Both the position numbers and the translations under genes were made by a program. 46,426 bases of DNA from CAYXAA01 sp964462985. GTDB lineage: Bacteria > Pseudomonadota > Alphaproteobacteria > Rhizobiales > Stappiaceae. The stretch spans positions 1-46,426 of the forward strand of contig CAYXAA010000036.1 of assembly GCA_964462985.1 (NCBI GenBank), written 5' to 3'. Shown here piece by piece: positions 1 through 8,514 of the stretch. A model generated the notes under the pieces. It worked only from the letters and a program-made list of their open reading frames with translations, made no database searches and had not been told where the DNA came from. Within the stretch, counting starts at the first letter, position 1; the number at the start of each line of letters is the position of its first letter.

Positions 1-1072
1 GGGCGGCGGTGCTGGAAGCCAGGCGCAACGTGACGGGTAGCCGCCGCCACATCGCCTCCTTGGGAATGGCTTCGCCGGAGATCAGCTGCACCAGCAGTTC
101 CGCCGCTTCCCGGCCCATCGCCTCGCGTGGTTGCTGCACCGTCGTCAAAGGCGGGTCGCAGTAATCGGTGAACTGGATGCCATCGAAGCCGACAACCGAG
201 ACATCGTCTGGAATGGTGATCCCGGCGGCGCGTACCGCCTGCATGAAGCCGATCGCCATCATGTCGCTGACGGCGAACACGGCGGTCGGCCGCCTCCGGG
301 CGGCGGCAAAGCTTTTACCGGCCTCGATCCCTGACGGTGCGCGGTAGTCCCCGGGGTAGCGCATCACCTCCGAAGTCGCGATCCCGGCCTCTGCCAGCGT
401 TCCCATGAAACCCTGCCAGCGCTCGTTCTCGGCAAAATTTCCTGCCGGTCCGGTGATATAGCCGAAGCGGCGGTGGCCGAGTTCCAGGAGGTGGCGGGCG
501 ACCATCGCCCCGCCCTCCCGGTCCTGTACCAGCACCGCCGGGATGGTTGGCCGGGCCGGAATGCCGAGCGCCACAATTGGAAAGCCCATTTCGTCGACGC
601 GCCGCGTGCCTGAACGGATCAGTTGACCGCTGAGCAGGATTAGACCGTCCACGGCTCTTGCAGCCACGAGGTCGACCAACCTCGGCTCCTGTTCCTCGCG
701 GTCGTGCAGGTTGCCCATCAGCAGCCCGTAGCCCTGGGCGGAAAGGCCGCGGTCAATCCCCAGGATCAGTTCGCTGAAGAACGGAGTGATCAGGTTCGGG
801 ATGACGACGAGGACCATCCGCGTCCGTGCTGCCCGCAGGTTTCGTCCGGCAATGTTCGGTGTGTAGCCGGTAGAACTAACGGCTCTGAGCACCTTCTCCC
901 GGGTCGCCTCGGCAACCCGGTCGGGCGCGGAGAGGGTACGGCTCACCGTCGCCGTCGACACGCCCGCAAGCGCGGCAACGTCGGCAATGCTGACGGCTCC
1001 GCTGCGGCCGCCCGACCGCCTTCTCGTGCGGGCCGGGGCGGAAGCCCTGCGAATGGCTCTTTCCTCGCCCAT
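1..1072 (-). CDS. LacI-family sugar regulator (3' end runs off the window)
   Basis: Reading the minus strand from ATG at 1072 gives 357 uninterrupted codons to the window edge, close to a full LacI protein. After a basic Arg-rich leader of about 25 residues comes a LacI helix-turn-helix (ADVAALAGVSTATVSRTLS, about residues 30-48), then the periplasmic-binding-protein-like ligand domain with typical phrases (VVIPNLITPFFSELI, FAVSDMMAIGF, VSVVGFDGI). It is divergent from the sugar importer at 1134, with a perfect palindrome between them, so it very probably controls that importer and binds its sugar or a metabolite of it. The inducer cannot be deduced. The 5' end is intact; only a few C-terminal residues appear to be missing. 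Confidence 0.93.
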   Translation of the reverse strand, partial: MGEERAIRRASAPARTRRRSGGRSGAVSIADVAALAGVSTATVSRTLSAPDRVAEATREKVLRAVSSTGYTPNIAGRNLRAARTRMVLVVIPNLITPFFSELILGIDRGLSAQGYGLLMGNLHDREEQEPRLVDLVAARAVDGLILLSGQLIRSGTRRVDEMGFPIVALGIPARPTIPAVLVQDREGGAMVARHLLELGHRRFGYITGPAGNFAENERWQGFMGTLAEAGIATSEVMRYPGDYRAPSGIEAGKSFAAARRRPTAVFAVSDMMAIGFMQAVRAAGITIPDDVSVVGFDGIQFTDYCDPPLTTVQQPREAMGREAAELLVQLISGEAIPKEAMWRRLPVTLRLASSTAA

Positions 1073-1091
1073 CGTTTTATGTTACCTCTTA

Positions 1092-1105
1092 TGTAATCGA
1101 TTACA
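1092..1105. promoter_or_regulatory. LacI-family operator
   Basis: TGTAATCGATTACA is a perfect 14-bp palindrome with the central CG step that LacI/GalR operators carry. It lies in the 61-bp divergent gap between the LacI gene (start 1072) and the binding-protein gene (start 1134), where it could block both promoters. The link to the neighbouring LacI protein is inferred from position and symmetry. Confidence 0.75.
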
Positions 1106-1133
1106 AGGCTTCGTCCAAGGGAGGAGGACACCC

Positions 1134-2366
1134 ATGAAGCGCATACGTCAAGTTTTCCTTGCCGCAACGCTCGTCGCCGCTGGCCCGGGTATCGCTGCGG
1201 CAGCCGAAATGAAGGCCGAGGTGCTGCACTGGTGGACGTCGGGCGGTGAATCCGCCGGCGTGAAGGTATTCGCCGATGCCTTCAACGATGCCGGCGGGGA
1301 GTGGATCGATACGGCAATCGCCGGCGGTCAGCAGGCACGTACCGCTGGTATCAATCGCATCGTCGGTGGCAACCCGCCGACCGTGATGCAGTTCAATACC
1401 GGTCAGCAGTTCGGCGAGATTGTCGCCAATGGCCTCCTGCGGTCGATCGAGGATGTCGCAGCGGCCAATAACTGGCGGGAAGTGCTGCCGCCGGCCATCG
1501 TCGAGGCAACGACGCGAGACGGCCAGTTCTACGCCGTCCCGGTCAACATCCACGGCCAGAATTGGCTGTTCTACAACACCGAGGTGTTCGAGAAGGCCGG
1601 CATCGAGCCGCCGAAAACCTTCTCCGACATGATCGCCGTGGCGCCGAAGTTGCGCGAGGCCGGCGTTATTCCACTCGGACACGGTGGACAGAACTGGCAG
1701 GATCAACTCCTGTTTGATGCAGTCGTTGTCGCGGAGGCGGGTAGCGAGATCTTCACCAGGGTGTACAGCGAAGCCGATGCCGACGCCGCGGAGAGCCCGG
1801 AGTTCCGGAAGGCCGTCGAAACATTCGCCGCGCTGCGTCCCCTGATCGATGAAGGCAGCCCGGGCCGCAACTGGAACGACGCCACCGCCATGGTGATCAC
1901 GGGCAAGGCGGCGATGCAGCTCATAGGCGATTGGGCCAAGGGCGATTTCCTCGCCGCCGGCCAGACCCCCGGCAAGGAGTACGGCTGCATCATCATGCCC
2001 GGAGGCTACGTCATGGGCGGCGACGTCTTCGTGTTCCCGAAAGTCGACGACGCGGCGCAGCAGGCCGCTCAGGAGAAGCTTGCCGAACTGATGATGTCGC
2101 CGCAGGTGCAGGTCGACTTCAACATGAAGAAGGGCTCGGTTCCCGTGCGGCTCGACGTCGATGTTTCCGCCATGGACAGCTGCGCTCAGGCCGGCATGGC
2201 GGCGCTGCAAGATGCCGAGCAACAGGTGCCCAGCATCAACTATATCGCTTCGCCGGACATGGTCGGAGCCACGCGCGACGTGATCACCCAGTTCTGGAAC
2301 ACGCCGTCGATGTCCACCGATGAATTTGTCGAGAAGTTTGTCAGCGCAATGAAGTCCGCCAGCTGA
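1134..2366 (+). CDS. Sugar ABC transporter substrate-binding protein (CUT1, glucose/mannose-binding type)
   Basis: The start is ATG 1134, preceded by GGGAGGAGG; the longer in-frame reading from 987 runs back through the operator and into the LacI gene and is rejected. The product is about 410 residues with a signal peptide of about 24 residues (MKRIRQ, hydrophobic core, AAAA cleavage zone) and a mature start near EMKAEVLHWWTSGGE. The LHWWTSGGE opening, PVNIHGQNWLFYN and GVIPLGHGGQNWQD resemble the glucose/mannose-binding proteins of the GtsA type in the extracellular solute-binding family 1. It delivers a mono- or oligosaccharide in the periplasm to the two permeases that follow. Substrate is uncertain; glucose, mannose or a glucoside are the closest guesses. 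Confidence 0.9.
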   Translation: MKRIRQVFLAATLVAAGPGIAAAAEMKAEVLHWWTSGGESAGVKVFADAFNDAGGEWIDTAIAGGQQARTAGINRIVGGNPPTVMQFNTGQQFGEIVANGLLRSIEDVAAANNWREVLPPAIVEATTRDGQFYAVPVNIHGQNWLFYNTEVFEKAGIEPPKTFSDMIAVAPKLREAGVIPLGHGGQNWQDQLLFDAVVVAEAGSEIFTRVYSEADADAAESPEFRKAVETFAALRPLIDEGSPGRNWNDATAMVITGKAAMQLIGDWAKGDFLAAGQTPGKEYGCIIMPGGYVMGGDVFVFPKVDDAAQQAAQEKLAELMMSPQVQVDFNMKKGSVPVRLDVDVSAMDSCAQAGMAALQDAEQQVPSINYIASPDMVGATRDVITQFWNTPSMSTDEFVEKFVSAMKSAS

Positions 2367-2382
2367 GCTGCCGCTAACGCCC

Positions 2383-2416
2383 ACCCTCCGACGTGTGCAT
2401 CTGCCCGCCGGAGGGT
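2383..2416 (+). other. RNA hairpin after the binding-protein gene
   Basis: ACCCTCCG (2383-2390) pairs perfectly with CGGAGGGT (2409-2416) across an 18-nt loop, starting 17 nt after the binding-protein stop codon. No run of T follows, so it is more likely a 3' stabilising structure that protects the binding-protein part of the transcript than a terminator. A comparable but stronger hairpin follows smoE at 9840. Confidence 0.55.
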
Positions 2417-2436
2417 CGCTTTCTCGGAGAGCTCCC

Positions 2437-3357
2437 ATGTCGAGCGAAGCAGTAGCGGTGCGCGCCGCCGTTCCGCGCGCGCGACCACGCCGGCACTATG
2501 CCGCCGCCATCGCGATGATCCCAACGGCCCTGGTGGTAGTGGTCGTCTATCTCGGGTGCATGGTCTGGACCGTCAGGCTGTCGTTCTCGAGTTCCAAGCT
2601 GCTGCCAGTGCTCGACTGGGTCGGCCTCAAGCAATACGAGCGCCTGTTCTACAACGAGCGCTTCCTCGTCTCCGTCGAGAACATCGTGGTGTTCGGTGTG
2701 CTGTTCATTGCCGGATGCCTTGTTCTCGGCTTCCTGCTCGCGGTCTTCATCGACCAGCGGGTGCGCGGCGAGGCGGTGTTCCGCACGATGTTCCTCTACC
2801 CCTATTCGATGTCCTTCGTCGTCACGGGACTTGCGTGGCAATGGTTCCTCAACCCTGGTCTCGGACTGCAGCAGATCGGGCGGGATCTCGGGTTTGAAAA
2901 CTTCACTTTCGACTGGCTCGTCAACGAGCAAATGGTGGTGTTCACGCTGGTGTTTGCCGGGATCTGGCACGGTTCCGGCCTTGTGATGTGCATTCTGCTG
3001 GCCGGCCTTCGTGGCATTGACGCGGACCTGTGGAAGGCGGCACGGGTCGATGGCATCCCGACATGGCGGGTCTACACCTCGATCGTGCTGCCGCTGCTCG
3101 GACCTATGATCGTCACCGCCGTCGTGCTGCTCTCGATCGGCGTGGTCAAGCTCTACGATCTCGTCGTCGCCATGACGCTCGGCGGGCCGGGCATTGCCTC
3201 CGAGGTGCCGGCCAAGTTCGTCATGGACCATCTGTTCGAACGCAACAACATCGGTCTGGCCACGGCGGCGGCAACCATGATGCTGATCACGGTTGCGATC
3301 ATCCTGACGCCGTGGATCTACGCCCGCTATGTGCGTAAGTCGGGGGTGCAGAGATGA
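2437..3357 (+). CDS. Sugar ABC transporter permease, MalF-like (CUT1)
   Basis: The start is ATG 2437 with GGAGAG upstream; the reading from 2395 would run through the hairpin. About 306 residues: an Arg-rich cytoplasmic N-terminus, then about six membrane segments. The EAA-type coupling loop reads KAARVDGIPTWRVYTSIVLP, the contact site for the ATPase subunit. It forms the membrane channel with the permease at 3354, which it overlaps by four bases (ATGA), a sign of translational coupling. Family and role are clear; substrate follows the binding protein and is unknown. Confidence 0.92.
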   Translation: MSSEAVAVRAAVPRARPRRHYAAAIAMIPTALVVVVVYLGCMVWTVRLSFSSSKLLPVLDWVGLKQYERLFYNERFLVSVENIVVFGVLFIAGCLVLGFLLAVFIDQRVRGEAVFRTMFLYPYSMSFVVTGLAWQWFLNPGLGLQQIGRDLGFENFTFDWLVNEQMVVFTLVFAGIWHGSGLVMCILLAGLRGIDADLWKAARVDGIPTWRVYTSIVLPLLGPMIVTAVVLLSIGVVKLYDLVVAMTLGGPGIASEVPAKFVMDHLFERNNIGLATAAATMMLITVAIILTPWIYARYVRKSGVQR

Positions 3358-4238
3358 GTGCCGCGGAAGCCTTCGGCCCGCTCCCGCGCCGGATCACTCC
3401 GGCCCGGATCGGCGTCTATGCCTTCCTCGTGATCTCAGCGGTGTTCTTCCTGCTGCCGCTCTGGATCATGCTGATGACCTCGGTCAAGACGATGGACGAG
3501 ATCCGGCTTGGCGGCATCATGGCCTGGCCGGCGGATCCGACCATCGAGCCGTGGATCCGGGCATGGGCTACTGCCTGCACCGGCCTCGATTGCAATGGCA
3601 TCAGCGTCGGATTCTGGAATTCGGTGAAGATCCTGATCCCGTCAGTCGCGCTGTCGATCGCACTCGGCGCCGTCACCGGCTACGCGCTGTCGTTCTGGCG
3701 GGTCCGGGGCGCTAACGTCATGTTCGCCATCCTGCTCATCGGCGCCTTCATCCCCTACCAAGTTTATCTCTATCCGTTGGTACGGATCTTCGCTACCGCT
3801 GGAATCTACAACTCCTTCGCCTGCATTGTAGCGGTCCATGTGATCTTCGGACTGCCGGTGATGACCCTGCTGTTCCGCAACTACTACGCCGGGTTGCCGA
3901 TCGAGCTGTTCAAGGCCGCCCGCGTCGACGGCGGCGGGTTCTGGACGATCTTCCTGCACGTGATCCTGCCGATGTCGACGCCGATCCTGATCGTTGCGGC
4001 CATCCTGCAGGTTACCGGCATCTGGAATGACTTCCTGTTCGGCCTGACCTTCGCCGGACGGGAGAACTTGCCGATGACGGTACAGCTCAACAACATCGTC
4101 AACTCGACGCAGGGCGAGCGCGCCTACAACGTCGACATGGCGGCGACCATGCTGACCGCCCTAGTGCCGCTCGTCGTCTATTTCGTCTCTGGACGCTGGT
4201 TCGTCCGCGGCATTGCCGCCGGCGCTGTGAAGGGGTGA
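3354..4238 (+). CDS. Sugar ABC transporter permease, MalG-like (CUT1)
   Basis: 294 residues with about six transmembrane helices and the EAA loop FKAARVDGGGFWTIFLHVILP in the C-terminal third, followed by a conserved WNDFLFGLTF segment typical of MalG-type permeases. The start overlaps the stop of the preceding permease, and the ATPase gene begins four bases after its stop. It is the second half of the heterodimeric inner-membrane channel. Confidence 0.92.
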   Translation: MSAAEAFGPLPRRITPARIGVYAFLVISAVFFLLPLWIMLMTSVKTMDEIRLGGIMAWPADPTIEPWIRAWATACTGLDCNGISVGFWNSVKILIPSVALSIALGAVTGYALSFWRVRGANVMFAILLIGAFIPYQVYLYPLVRIFATAGIYNSFACIVAVHVIFGLPVMTLLFRNYYAGLPIELFKAARVDGGGFWTIFLHVILPMSTPILIVAAILQVTGIWNDFLFGLTFAGRENLPMTVQLNNIVNSTQGERAYNVDMAATMLTALVPLVVYFVSGRWFVRGIAAGAVKG

Positions 4239-4242
4239 TCCC

Positions 4243-5322
4243 ATGGCCGACGTTTCCATTCGCGACGTCTCTGTGGCCTTCGGTTCCGTCAGGGTATTCG
4301 ACGGCATGTCGCTCGACATTGAACAAGGCGAATTCATCGTCCTACTCGGACCATCGGGCTGCGGCAAGTCGACCTTGCTCAACGCTGTAGCCGGTCTACT
4401 CGAGGTCGACACCGGTCAGATCTGGATCGGCAACCGCAACGTCACCTGGGAGGAGCCCAAGGATCGCGGCATCGCGATGGTGTTCCAGTCCTACGCGCTC
4501 TATCCGCGCATGAGCGTGCGCGAGAACATGTCCTTCGGTCTGCGGATGGCGAAGACGCCCAGGGCAGAGATCGAGCGCCGAGTCGCCATGGCAGCCGCGA
4601 TGCTCCAGATCACCCATCTGCTCGATCGCCGGCCGGATCAATTGTCCGGCGGACAGCGCCAACGTGTCGCGATCGGCCGTGCGCTCGTGCGCGATGCCGA
4701 AGTGTTCCTGTTCGATGAGCCGTTGTCCAATCTCGATGCGCAGTTGCGCAACGAGTTGCGCGTCGAGATCCGGCGGCTGCACGAGAAGATGCGCTCCACC
4801 ACGATGATCTATGTGACCCATGACCAGATCGAGGCGATGACGCTGGCGGACCGGATCGCGGTGATGAAGGACCAGAAGATCCAGCAGCTCGCAACGCCTG
4901 CGGAAATCTACCACCGTCCGGCAAACCTGTTCGTCGCCGGCTTTGTCGGCAGCCCACGCATGAATTTCATCGAGGGTCGAATCGAAAGCAGCGATGGCGA
5001 CCCGGAGTTCTCGTCCGGGACCCTCAGCCTGCGGCTCGACCGCTACGCTTTCACCAGACGACCGGAGGCCGGCCATGCGGTGACACTCGGCGTCCGTCCG
5101 GAGAACATCGCGATCGATCCCGCCGGCGTGTGGCCCGGCTTCCAGATTGATCTTCTCGAGACCCATGGCGCCGACAATCTGCTGTGGTGCCGCAATGGCC
5201 CGGTCGCCCTGCAGCTTCGGCTGCCAGGCGATGCCAACATTGAGCGGACGGAGACCCTCACGCTGGCTCCCGATCCCGAGCGCCTGTCGCTGTTCGACAC
5301 GAAGACGGGGATTCGGCTCTGA
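4243..5322 (+). CDS. Sugar ABC transporter ATP-binding protein (MsmK/UgpC type)
   Basis: 359 residues. Walker A GPSGCGKST begins at residue 36, the signature LSGGQRQRVAIGRAL at 134, followed by Walker B (VFLFDEP) and the switch His in IYVTHDQIEAMTLADRIAVM. The last ~120 residues form the regulatory OB/TOBE-type domain (VGSPRMNFIEG, VTLGVRPENI). It energises the two preceding permeases from the cytoplasmic face. This type often serves several CUT1 importers, but here it is locked into its operon, and the second importer has its own ATPase (smoK). Confidence 0.95.
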   Translation: MADVSIRDVSVAFGSVRVFDGMSLDIEQGEFIVLLGPSGCGKSTLLNAVAGLLEVDTGQIWIGNRNVTWEEPKDRGIAMVFQSYALYPRMSVRENMSFGLRMAKTPRAEIERRVAMAAAMLQITHLLDRRPDQLSGGQRQRVAIGRALVRDAEVFLFDEPLSNLDAQLRNELRVEIRRLHEKMRSTTMIYVTHDQIEAMTLADRIAVMKDQKIQQLATPAEIYHRPANLFVAGFVGSPRMNFIEGRIESSDGDPEFSSGTLSLRLDRYAFTRRPEAGHAVTLGVRPENIAIDPAGVWPGFQIDLLETHGADNLLWCRNGPVALQLRLPGDANIERTETLTLAPDPERLSLFDTKTGIRL

Positions 5323-5360
5323 CCGCAGTTCTTCCTCCTGCCATCAAAGGTTCAAACGTC

Positions 5361-6137
5361 ATGAAGATTGCCGAAGAGCTATCGATACAGCTCTATTCCC
5401 TGCGTGAGTATGGCGACCTCGCCCGCCAGCTTGCCGCCCTCGCCGAAATAGGCTTCAAGCGGGTCGAAACGGTCGGCGGGCATCTCGCCGATGCGCGCTC
5501 TACTCGGGCCTTGCTCGTCTCCCATGGAATGACAGCACCGACCGGTCACGTCGCGATGGCCGACCTCCGGACACGGCTTGACTGGGTTGCCGACCAGGCC
5601 CGGATCGTCGGGATACAGGAACTCTACATGCCGGCCGTGCCGCCGGAGGAGCGTGAGGCGACAGCCGATCAGTGGCGTGCAATCGGCGCCGAACTTGGCG
5701 AGATGGCCGAAAGGATGGCGGGGCACGGCCTCAAGCTCGGCTATCATAATCACCACTGGGAACTGAGGCCCTTTGCCGATGGCACAACGCCGCTGCAGCG
5801 GCTGTTTGAAGGCGCAAAGGGCTCGAAGCTGACGTTCGAGGCCGACCTTGCTTGGCTGGTACGGGGCGATGCCGATCCGATCGCCTGGATGGATGCTGAG
5901 AAGGCACGGCTCACCGCCGTCCATGTAAAGGACATCGCCCGCGACGGCGAGAACCTGGATCAGGACGGCTGGAGCGACATCGGGGCAGGTCGGCTCGATT
6001 GGCCGGGCCTGTGGCGCGCGGCCGAGGCACGCGGCGCCAAATGGATGGTACTCGAGCACGACAAGCCTAAGGATCCGATCGGCTTTGCCCGCGAAAGCCG
6101 GGCCTATCTGCTCGACAGTCTGCAGCAGCCGGCTTGA
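5361..6137 (+). CDS. TIM-barrel sugar (phosphate) isomerase/epimerase
   Basis: 258 residues of the xylose-isomerase-like TIM-barrel family (AP_endonuc_2 fold). The recognisable metal-site strands are YHNHHWE, FEADLAW, HVKD and LEHD, containing the Glu/Asp/His residues that normally hold a divalent metal. It lies 38 bases after the ATPase gene and 12 bases before a Gfo/Idh dehydrogenase. That pairing occurs in inositol (iolE/iolG-like) and in 3-keto-glycoside (E. coli ycjR/ycjS-like) pathways. The probable role is enolisation or epimerisation of an oxidised sugar made by its partner; the actual substrate is not readable from sequence. Confidence 0.85.
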   Translation: MKIAEELSIQLYSLREYGDLARQLAALAEIGFKRVETVGGHLADARSTRALLVSHGMTAPTGHVAMADLRTRLDWVADQARIVGIQELYMPAVPPEEREATADQWRAIGAELGEMAERMAGHGLKLGYHNHHWELRPFADGTTPLQRLFEGAKGSKLTFEADLAWLVRGDADPIAWMDAEKARLTAVHVKDIARDGENLDQDGWSDIGAGRLDWPGLWRAAEARGAKWMVLEHDKPKDPIGFARESRAYLLDSLQQPA

Positions 6138-6149
6138 GGAGGCTCACGC

Positions 6150-7298
6150 ATGGAGCCCATTAAGCTTGGCATCGTCGGCTGCGGCAACATTTCGGACGCT
6201 TATCTCATCGGCGGCGCGCGCTCGAAGATCGTCTCGGTGAAATCCGTCGCCGACGTCAATTTGGAGGTCGCGAAGGCCAAGGCCGCCGCCCATGGCGTCA
6301 CGGCTGTCTCCTTCGAGGAGATGCTCGCCGATCCTGAAATTGCGATCATCATCAATCTCACGGTGCCGCAGGCCCATGCCGAGGTCAGTCACCGGGTGAT
6401 CGCTGCCGGCAAGCACGTCTACTCCGAGAAGCCCTTTGCGGTCACTTTTGGTGAAGCGCAGGATCTGGTCGCGGCTGCCGATGCCAAGGGCGTTCGGATC
6501 GGGTCAGCCCCGGATACGTTTCTGGGGGCTGGTCACCAGACAGCGCGACGGATTATCGACTCCGGGCGGATCGGCAAGGTCGTCGCCGGTGCCGCGACCT
6601 TTGCCACACCCGGCATGGAGATGTGGCATCCGAACCCGCTGTTCTTCTATCAGCGCGGCGGTGGTCCGGTGCTCGACATCGGCTGCTACCCGATCACGCA
6701 GCTCGTCAACTGCCTCGGTCCTGTCGAAAGCGTGGTTTCCCATGCCTCCAAAGGACGGGAAACTCGGCTTATCACCAGCGAGCCTCTCAATGGCCAGACG
6801 CTTGTGGTTGAGGTTCCGACCACGGTCAACGGCGTGCTGGCGTTCGAGAATGGGGCCAACGTGGCCTTCACGGCCTCCTGGGACGTGTGGAAACACACGC
6901 GCCGGCCGATCGAGTTTTACGGTACGGAGGGCACCCTGCTCAATCCCGATCCGAACTTCTTCGGCGGGACTGTGGAAGTGTCTGCGCGGAGCAGCGATTT
7001 CGAGCAGGTGCCGATCACCGCGCAGCCCTTCGGGCTCCCGACGAGGGAAACGCGCGACGGCCGCGGCGTTGCCGACTACCGAATGGCCGGCGTGTTCGAT
7101 ATGGCGGCGGCGATCGCTGCAGGGCGGCCGCACCGTGCAAACGGGGCGCTCGCGCTGCATGTGCTCGAGATCATGGAGGCGCTCGAACGCTCGTCCCTCG
7201 AGGGCCGGCGTATCCGGATGACGACCCGGTGCGACCGACCAGAGCCTGTCCCAGAAGGAGACGGCGAAGAGGTGTTCCTGACCAAAGTCATGGCCTGA
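6150..7298 (+). CDS. Gfo/Idh/MocA-family NAD(P)-dependent sugar dehydrogenase
   Basis: 382 residues. The N-terminal Rossmann fold has the nucleotide loop GIVGCGNIS (7-15) and the family's EKP motif (residues 93-95, in YSEKPF) whose Lys helps proton transfer. The C-terminal half has GGGPVLDIGCYP, with the Asp and Tyr expected near the substrate. It probably oxidises or reduces a ring hydroxyl of the imported sugar or glycoside, working with the TIM-barrel enzyme just upstream. It is the last gene of the first operon; no convincing terminator is visible in the 134 bases before the next gene. Confidence 0.88.
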   Translation: MEPIKLGIVGCGNISDAYLIGGARSKIVSVKSVADVNLEVAKAKAAAHGVTAVSFEEMLADPEIAIIINLTVPQAHAEVSHRVIAAGKHVYSEKPFAVTFGEAQDLVAAADAKGVRIGSAPDTFLGAGHQTARRIIDSGRIGKVVAGAATFATPGMEMWHPNPLFFYQRGGGPVLDIGCYPITQLVNCLGPVESVVSHASKGRETRLITSEPLNGQTLVVEVPTTVNGVLAFENGANVAFTASWDVWKHTRRPIEFYGTEGTLLNPDPNFFGGTVEVSARSSDFEQVPITAQPFGLPTRETRDGRGVADYRMAGVFDMAAAIAAGRPHRANGALALHVLEIMEALERSSLEGRRIRMTTRCDRPEPVPEGDGEEVFLTKVMA

Positions 7299-7432
7299 CC
7301 GTCACACCGTCCGCCGTGCGATAACACTGGACACGATCCGTCCCCAATGCCTTAGGATCCGATCGCCGCTTCCGGCTTCGAAGGGTCGGCGGTCGGCGCG
7401 TGAGCGCGCTTGGAACGGCATGAGCGGATGGA

Positions 7433-8374
7433 ATGGTGACGAACGGAAGTCGATTGGACGATGCCGCGCGGGCGGCCTGGCTCTACTACGTTTCGGGCAA
7501 TACCCAGGATCAGATCGCGGCCAAGCTGGGGGTCTCGCGACAGTCCGCACAGCGGCTTGTCTCGCTGGCGGTTGCCGAGGGGCTCGTTAAGGTCCGGATC
7601 GACCATCCAATTGCAAGCTGTCTCGATCTCGCCCATCGGCTGCGTGATTGCTGGTCGCTTGCCTTCTGCGAGGTCGTGCCGAGCGACCCGGGCTCCGAGT
7701 CGACCACCGTCGGGATCGCCCCGGCCGTGGCGGCGGAAATCGAGAAATGGCTGCGCAGGGACGATCCGATCGTGATGGCCCTTGGCACCGGCCGGACTCT
7801 CAAGGCGGCCATCGAGCAGCTTCCGCCACTCGACTGTCCTCAGCACAAAGTCGTTTCTCTCACAGGCAACATCGCACCGGACGGCTCGGCCGCCTACTAC
7901 AACGTCGTTTTCACCATGGCCGATACCGTCAAGTCGCGGTCGTTTCCGATGCCGCTCCCTGTCATTGCCTCTTCCCCTGCGGAACGGGCAATGCTGCACA
8001 GCCAGGCGATGATCCGCTCCACCCTCGAACTTGCGTCGCAGGCCAACGTCACGTTCGTTGGTATCGGCGACCTCGGTCCCGAGGCGCCGCTCTTCGTCGA
8101 CGGTTTCATTTCAGCCGACGAGTTGCGCCAGCTTCAGGGTAGCGGTGCGGTCGGCGAAATCTGTGGCTGGGCATTCAATGCCGAAGGTCGCCTGATCGAT
8201 GGCTGTACCAACGACCGGGTCGCCAGTGCCGCGATCCCCTCACGCGAGGCCTCGCTCGTCGTCGCCGCGGCCATGGGGACCAGGAAGCTGCCCGGCATTC
8301 AGGCTGCACTCCGCGGCCGGCTGGTCAACGGCCTTATCACCGACGAACTCACGGCAGAAACCCTACTCGGGTAA
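7433..8374 (+). CDS. smoC: SorC/DeoR-family polyol-responsive regulator
   Basis: 313 residues. A short N-terminal HTH (WLYYVSGNTQDQIAAKLGVSRQSAQRLVSLA, about 16-46) is followed by the sugar-binding (SorC C-terminal, NagB/RpiA-like) domain with MALGTGRTL and FVGIGDLG. The start ATG 7433 is set by frame: nearby ATGs at 7420 and 7428 are out of frame. The position directly ahead of smoEFGK-smoS-mtlK matches SmoC of rhizobia and Rhodobacter. In this family the effector is a phosphorylated or free sugar/polyol, and the protein can activate or repress. Candidate binding repeats lie in the 140 bp before smoE. Confidence 0.88.
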   Translation: MVTNGSRLDDAARAAWLYYVSGNTQDQIAAKLGVSRQSAQRLVSLAVAEGLVKVRIDHPIASCLDLAHRLRDCWSLAFCEVVPSDPGSESTTVGIAPAVAAEIEKWLRRDDPIVMALGTGRTLKAAIEQLPPLDCPQHKVVSLTGNIAPDGSAAYYNVVFTMADTVKSRSFPMPLPVIASSPAERAMLHSQAMIRSTLELASQANVTFVGIGDLGPEAPLFVDGFISADELRQLQGSGAVGEICGWAFNAEGRLIDGCTNDRVASAAIPSREASLVVAAAMGTRKLPGIQAALRGRLVNGLITDELTAETLLG

Positions 8375-8410
8375 CCGGAAGTCCTCCAACGGGCACGACG
8401 GGACACTTCA

Positions 8411-8427
8411 TTGCTGCGCTGCAGCAA
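8411..8427. promoter_or_regulatory. Inverted repeat upstream of the smoE promoter
   Basis: TTGCTGC-GCT-GCAGCAA has perfect 7-bp arms and a 3-bp spacer. It ends 10 bases before the proposed -35 element, where an activator would bind. It is a good candidate SmoC site; the assignment is inferred from position. Confidence 0.5.
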
Positions 8428-8436
8428 CGAATCCGT

Positions 8437-8466
8437 TTGACCTTTCCGCGGCCGGTGATGAATATT
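8437..8466 (+). promoter_or_regulatory. Probable sigma-70-type promoter of the smo operon
   Basis: TTGACC (8437-8442), an 18-bp spacer and AATATT (8461-8466) form a reasonable housekeeping promoter. The transcription start would fall near 8473, about 40 bases before the smoE ATG, on top of the TTGCTCA repeat described next. If it is active, smoE onward can be transcribed independently of smoC. Confidence 0.45.
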
Positions 8467-8491
8467 TGCTCAGTCGCAAGGCAATTGCTCA
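8466..8491. promoter_or_regulatory. TTGCTCA direct repeat over the smoE transcription start
   Basis: TTGCTCA occurs at 8466-8472 and again at 8485-8491, and a GCAATTGC palindrome (8481-8488) overlaps the second copy. The first four bases match the arms of the repeat at 8411, suggesting several sites for one regulator, most likely SmoC. Position over the start point would suit repression. Confidence 0.35.
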
Positions 8492-8514
8492 AGCGCGACC
8501 TTTGGGAGGACTAC

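Noticed and set aside
987..1133. Upstream extension of the first binding protein to 987
   Set aside because: It would overlap the LacI gene and the operator and would bury the signal peptide; ATG 1134 has a strong ribosome site.
1101..2438. A 445-codon minus-strand frame opposite the first binding-protein gene
   Set aside because: Shadow of a clear coding sequence; His/Arg/Gly-rich translation with no recognisable domain.
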